Position numbers and translations under genes: made by a program. This document shows positions 62,955-64,000 of a DNA stretch of 64,000 nucleotides, piece by piece. The first letter of the stretch is position 1, and each line of letters starts with the position of its first letter. The notes under the pieces are model-generated. The model had not been told where the DNA came from, did not search any database, and was given only the letters and a program-made list of their open reading frames with translations. The stretch is from Marasmius tenuissimus. Taxonomy: Eukaryota > Basidiomycota > Agaricomycetes > Agaricales > Marasmiaceae. The stretch covers positions 112,001 through 176,000 of the forward strand of contig JAQOTA010000048.1 of the NCBI GenBank assembly GCA_029532415.1. Direction: 5' to 3'.

Positions 62955-64000
62955 ATGTTACTGTTTTCACCTTTCTCCGGTGTCCTTTGTACAAACTATG
63001 CGCCCACCCAGGGAGAACGACAACAAATTAAATCTATCCTTTGGGAACCAGTCCAAGAATTGGAGAGGCTGGATCGACAAATCTTACGTCTGCAGGCCCA
63101 ACGAACGGAATTGAAGTCGTTCATCGATAATCATCAGGCACTTCTTTCCCCTTCTCGAATGATGCTTGAAGAGTTATGGCGAGAGGTCTTCTCCTGGCTT
63201 TTGGAAGTCAAGCCCATACCCTGCAAGGAGATTGTACCGCCTCTCTCCTTCACAACAGTGTGTCGTCAGTGGTACGCAGTAGCGACTTCGACGCCGCAGC
63301 TTTGGAGGTCGATCAGCGTGGGGATACCCAAAAGTAACTCTTGGTTAGGAATAGAGCCGCGATCCCTTGGGAATGGTTCACAGGAAGGGGTGTCTTTGTG
63401 GCTGAAACGATCAGGGTCGTTACCACTGAACCTATCGTTACACGGGGAAGGGGACTCGTTAACAAAAATTGCCCAAACTTTTGTGCACTTTTCCAGGAGG
63501 TGGCAATCCCTGAACCTCGTGGATGTTAGCAAAGAGGGTGTTGAACTGCTAGCAAAAGCTGATGCACCTCTGCTGGAGGTAATCTATCTGGTCAGTAAAA
63601 GAAGACTGGACAGCTACCAAGCCACCACTCTGCTCCAAAGTCTCGCAGAACACCCACGGCTGCGCACCCTTTCCCTTCACGTCCAATTTGACATCACCAT
63701 AATGATGAATACGACCACCCGATGGTCTCATCTCAATGCTCTTTCTTTGAGCATTCCTTTCAACGATCCTCCCGCGGCGCACATCATCGTAACTCTCGCA
63801 AACCTATGCCCCTTGTTGTCGACTTGTATAATGAGGTGTATCTCCACCGGAAACAGAGTCATCCCCGAAGCACCTATTCACGCACCTATCCTGTGGCCTC
63901 ATATCCAAAAACTCGATCTTTCATTCTGGATCGGGACGCTTGTGCGGAGCAATATAGCACCAGATCTTTCGAGTGTCAGCAGGGCCTTGGATGCCATCAC
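62955..64000 (+). CDS. F-box protein B', truncated by window end
   Basis: Open from the ATG at 62955 to the right edge (348 codons plus one base visible) with no stop. Strongly similar to the protein at 59804: VLCTNYAPTQGERQQIKSIL, VQELERLDRQILRLQAQRTE, TTVCRQWYAVATSTPQLWRS. Differences include a shortened segment after the F-box helix (SWLLEVKPIPC against SWLRLLPQEVDLIPC) and loss of one residue pair in the ISTGNRVI stretch. All gaps keep the frame, suggesting it is still a functional gene. The C-terminal third lies beyond the window. Confidence 0.85.
   Translation, partial: MLLFSPFSGVLCTNYAPTQGERQQIKSILWEPVQELERLDRQILRLQAQRTELKSFIDNHQALLSPSRMMLEELWREVFSWLLEVKPIPCKEIVPPLSFTTVCRQWYAVATSTPQLWRSISVGIPKSNSWLGIEPRSLGNGSQEGVSLWLKRSGSLPLNLSLHGEGDSLTKIAQTFVHFSRRWQSLNLVDVSKEGVELLAKADAPLLEVIYLVSKRRLDSYQATTLLQSLAEHPRLRTLSLHVQFDITIMMNTTTRWSHLNALSLSIPFNDPPAAHIIVTLANLCPLLSTCIMRCISTGNRVIPEAPIHAPILWPHIQKLDLSFWIGTLVRSNIAPDLSSVSRALDAI

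Overview
The window is nuclear DNA from a filamentous basidiomycete, most likely an Agaricomycete (mushroom-forming fungus). Genes are intron-dense, with short introns of about 47-76 nt, GT-AG borders and CTRAY-like branch points. The content is also typical: several F-box proteins with the N-terminal coiled coil and LLTAVCRQWR motif common in Agaricomycetes, a Baeyer-Villiger monooxygenase, a fungal HNH protein and an Spt5-like KOW protein. The order or genus cannot be fixed from the sequence alone.

Layout. 1-2567: 3' part of an Spt5-like KOW protein. 2805-3460: an unusual array rich in the palindrome GTTTAAAC, abutting a 5'-truncated monooxygenase copy (3484-4294). 6422-12659: two paralogous multi-exon genes of a fungal family resembling DUF6697, an F-box gene and a small putative gene. 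12824-18803: a divergent pair, an HNH-type protein (-) and an unrecognised coiled-coil protein (+). 19228-23071: a broken TPR paralogue and an intact monooxygenase (-). 24220-26453: GMP synthase (-), a complete 11-exon model. 29828-33606: a three-repeat Myb protein and an unrecognised Ser/Pro-rich protein. 33607-40594: about 7 kb that is gene-poor. 40595-47578: mitochondrial Lon protease (-) and a RecQ helicase (+) sharing a 347-bp intergenic promoter. 48800-51053: the intact TPR paralogue. 51445-64000: an F-box cluster (five F-box genes, one F-box pseudogene) with an embedded NAD(P)-binding protein. The last F-box gene runs off the right edge.

The housekeeping genes (GMP synthase, Lon, RecQ) have exon phases that close exactly, so their models are reliable. 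The rest is lineage-specific, duplicated material: two DUF6697-like genes, two TPR copies (one dead), two monooxygenase copies (one truncated), two minus-strand F-box paralogues, and a tandemly duplicated two-gene F-box unit in which one member has decayed. The window therefore shows gene birth and death by local and dispersed duplication rather than one metabolic cluster. All exon borders were inferred by eye from splice consensus, reading phase and paralogue comparison.
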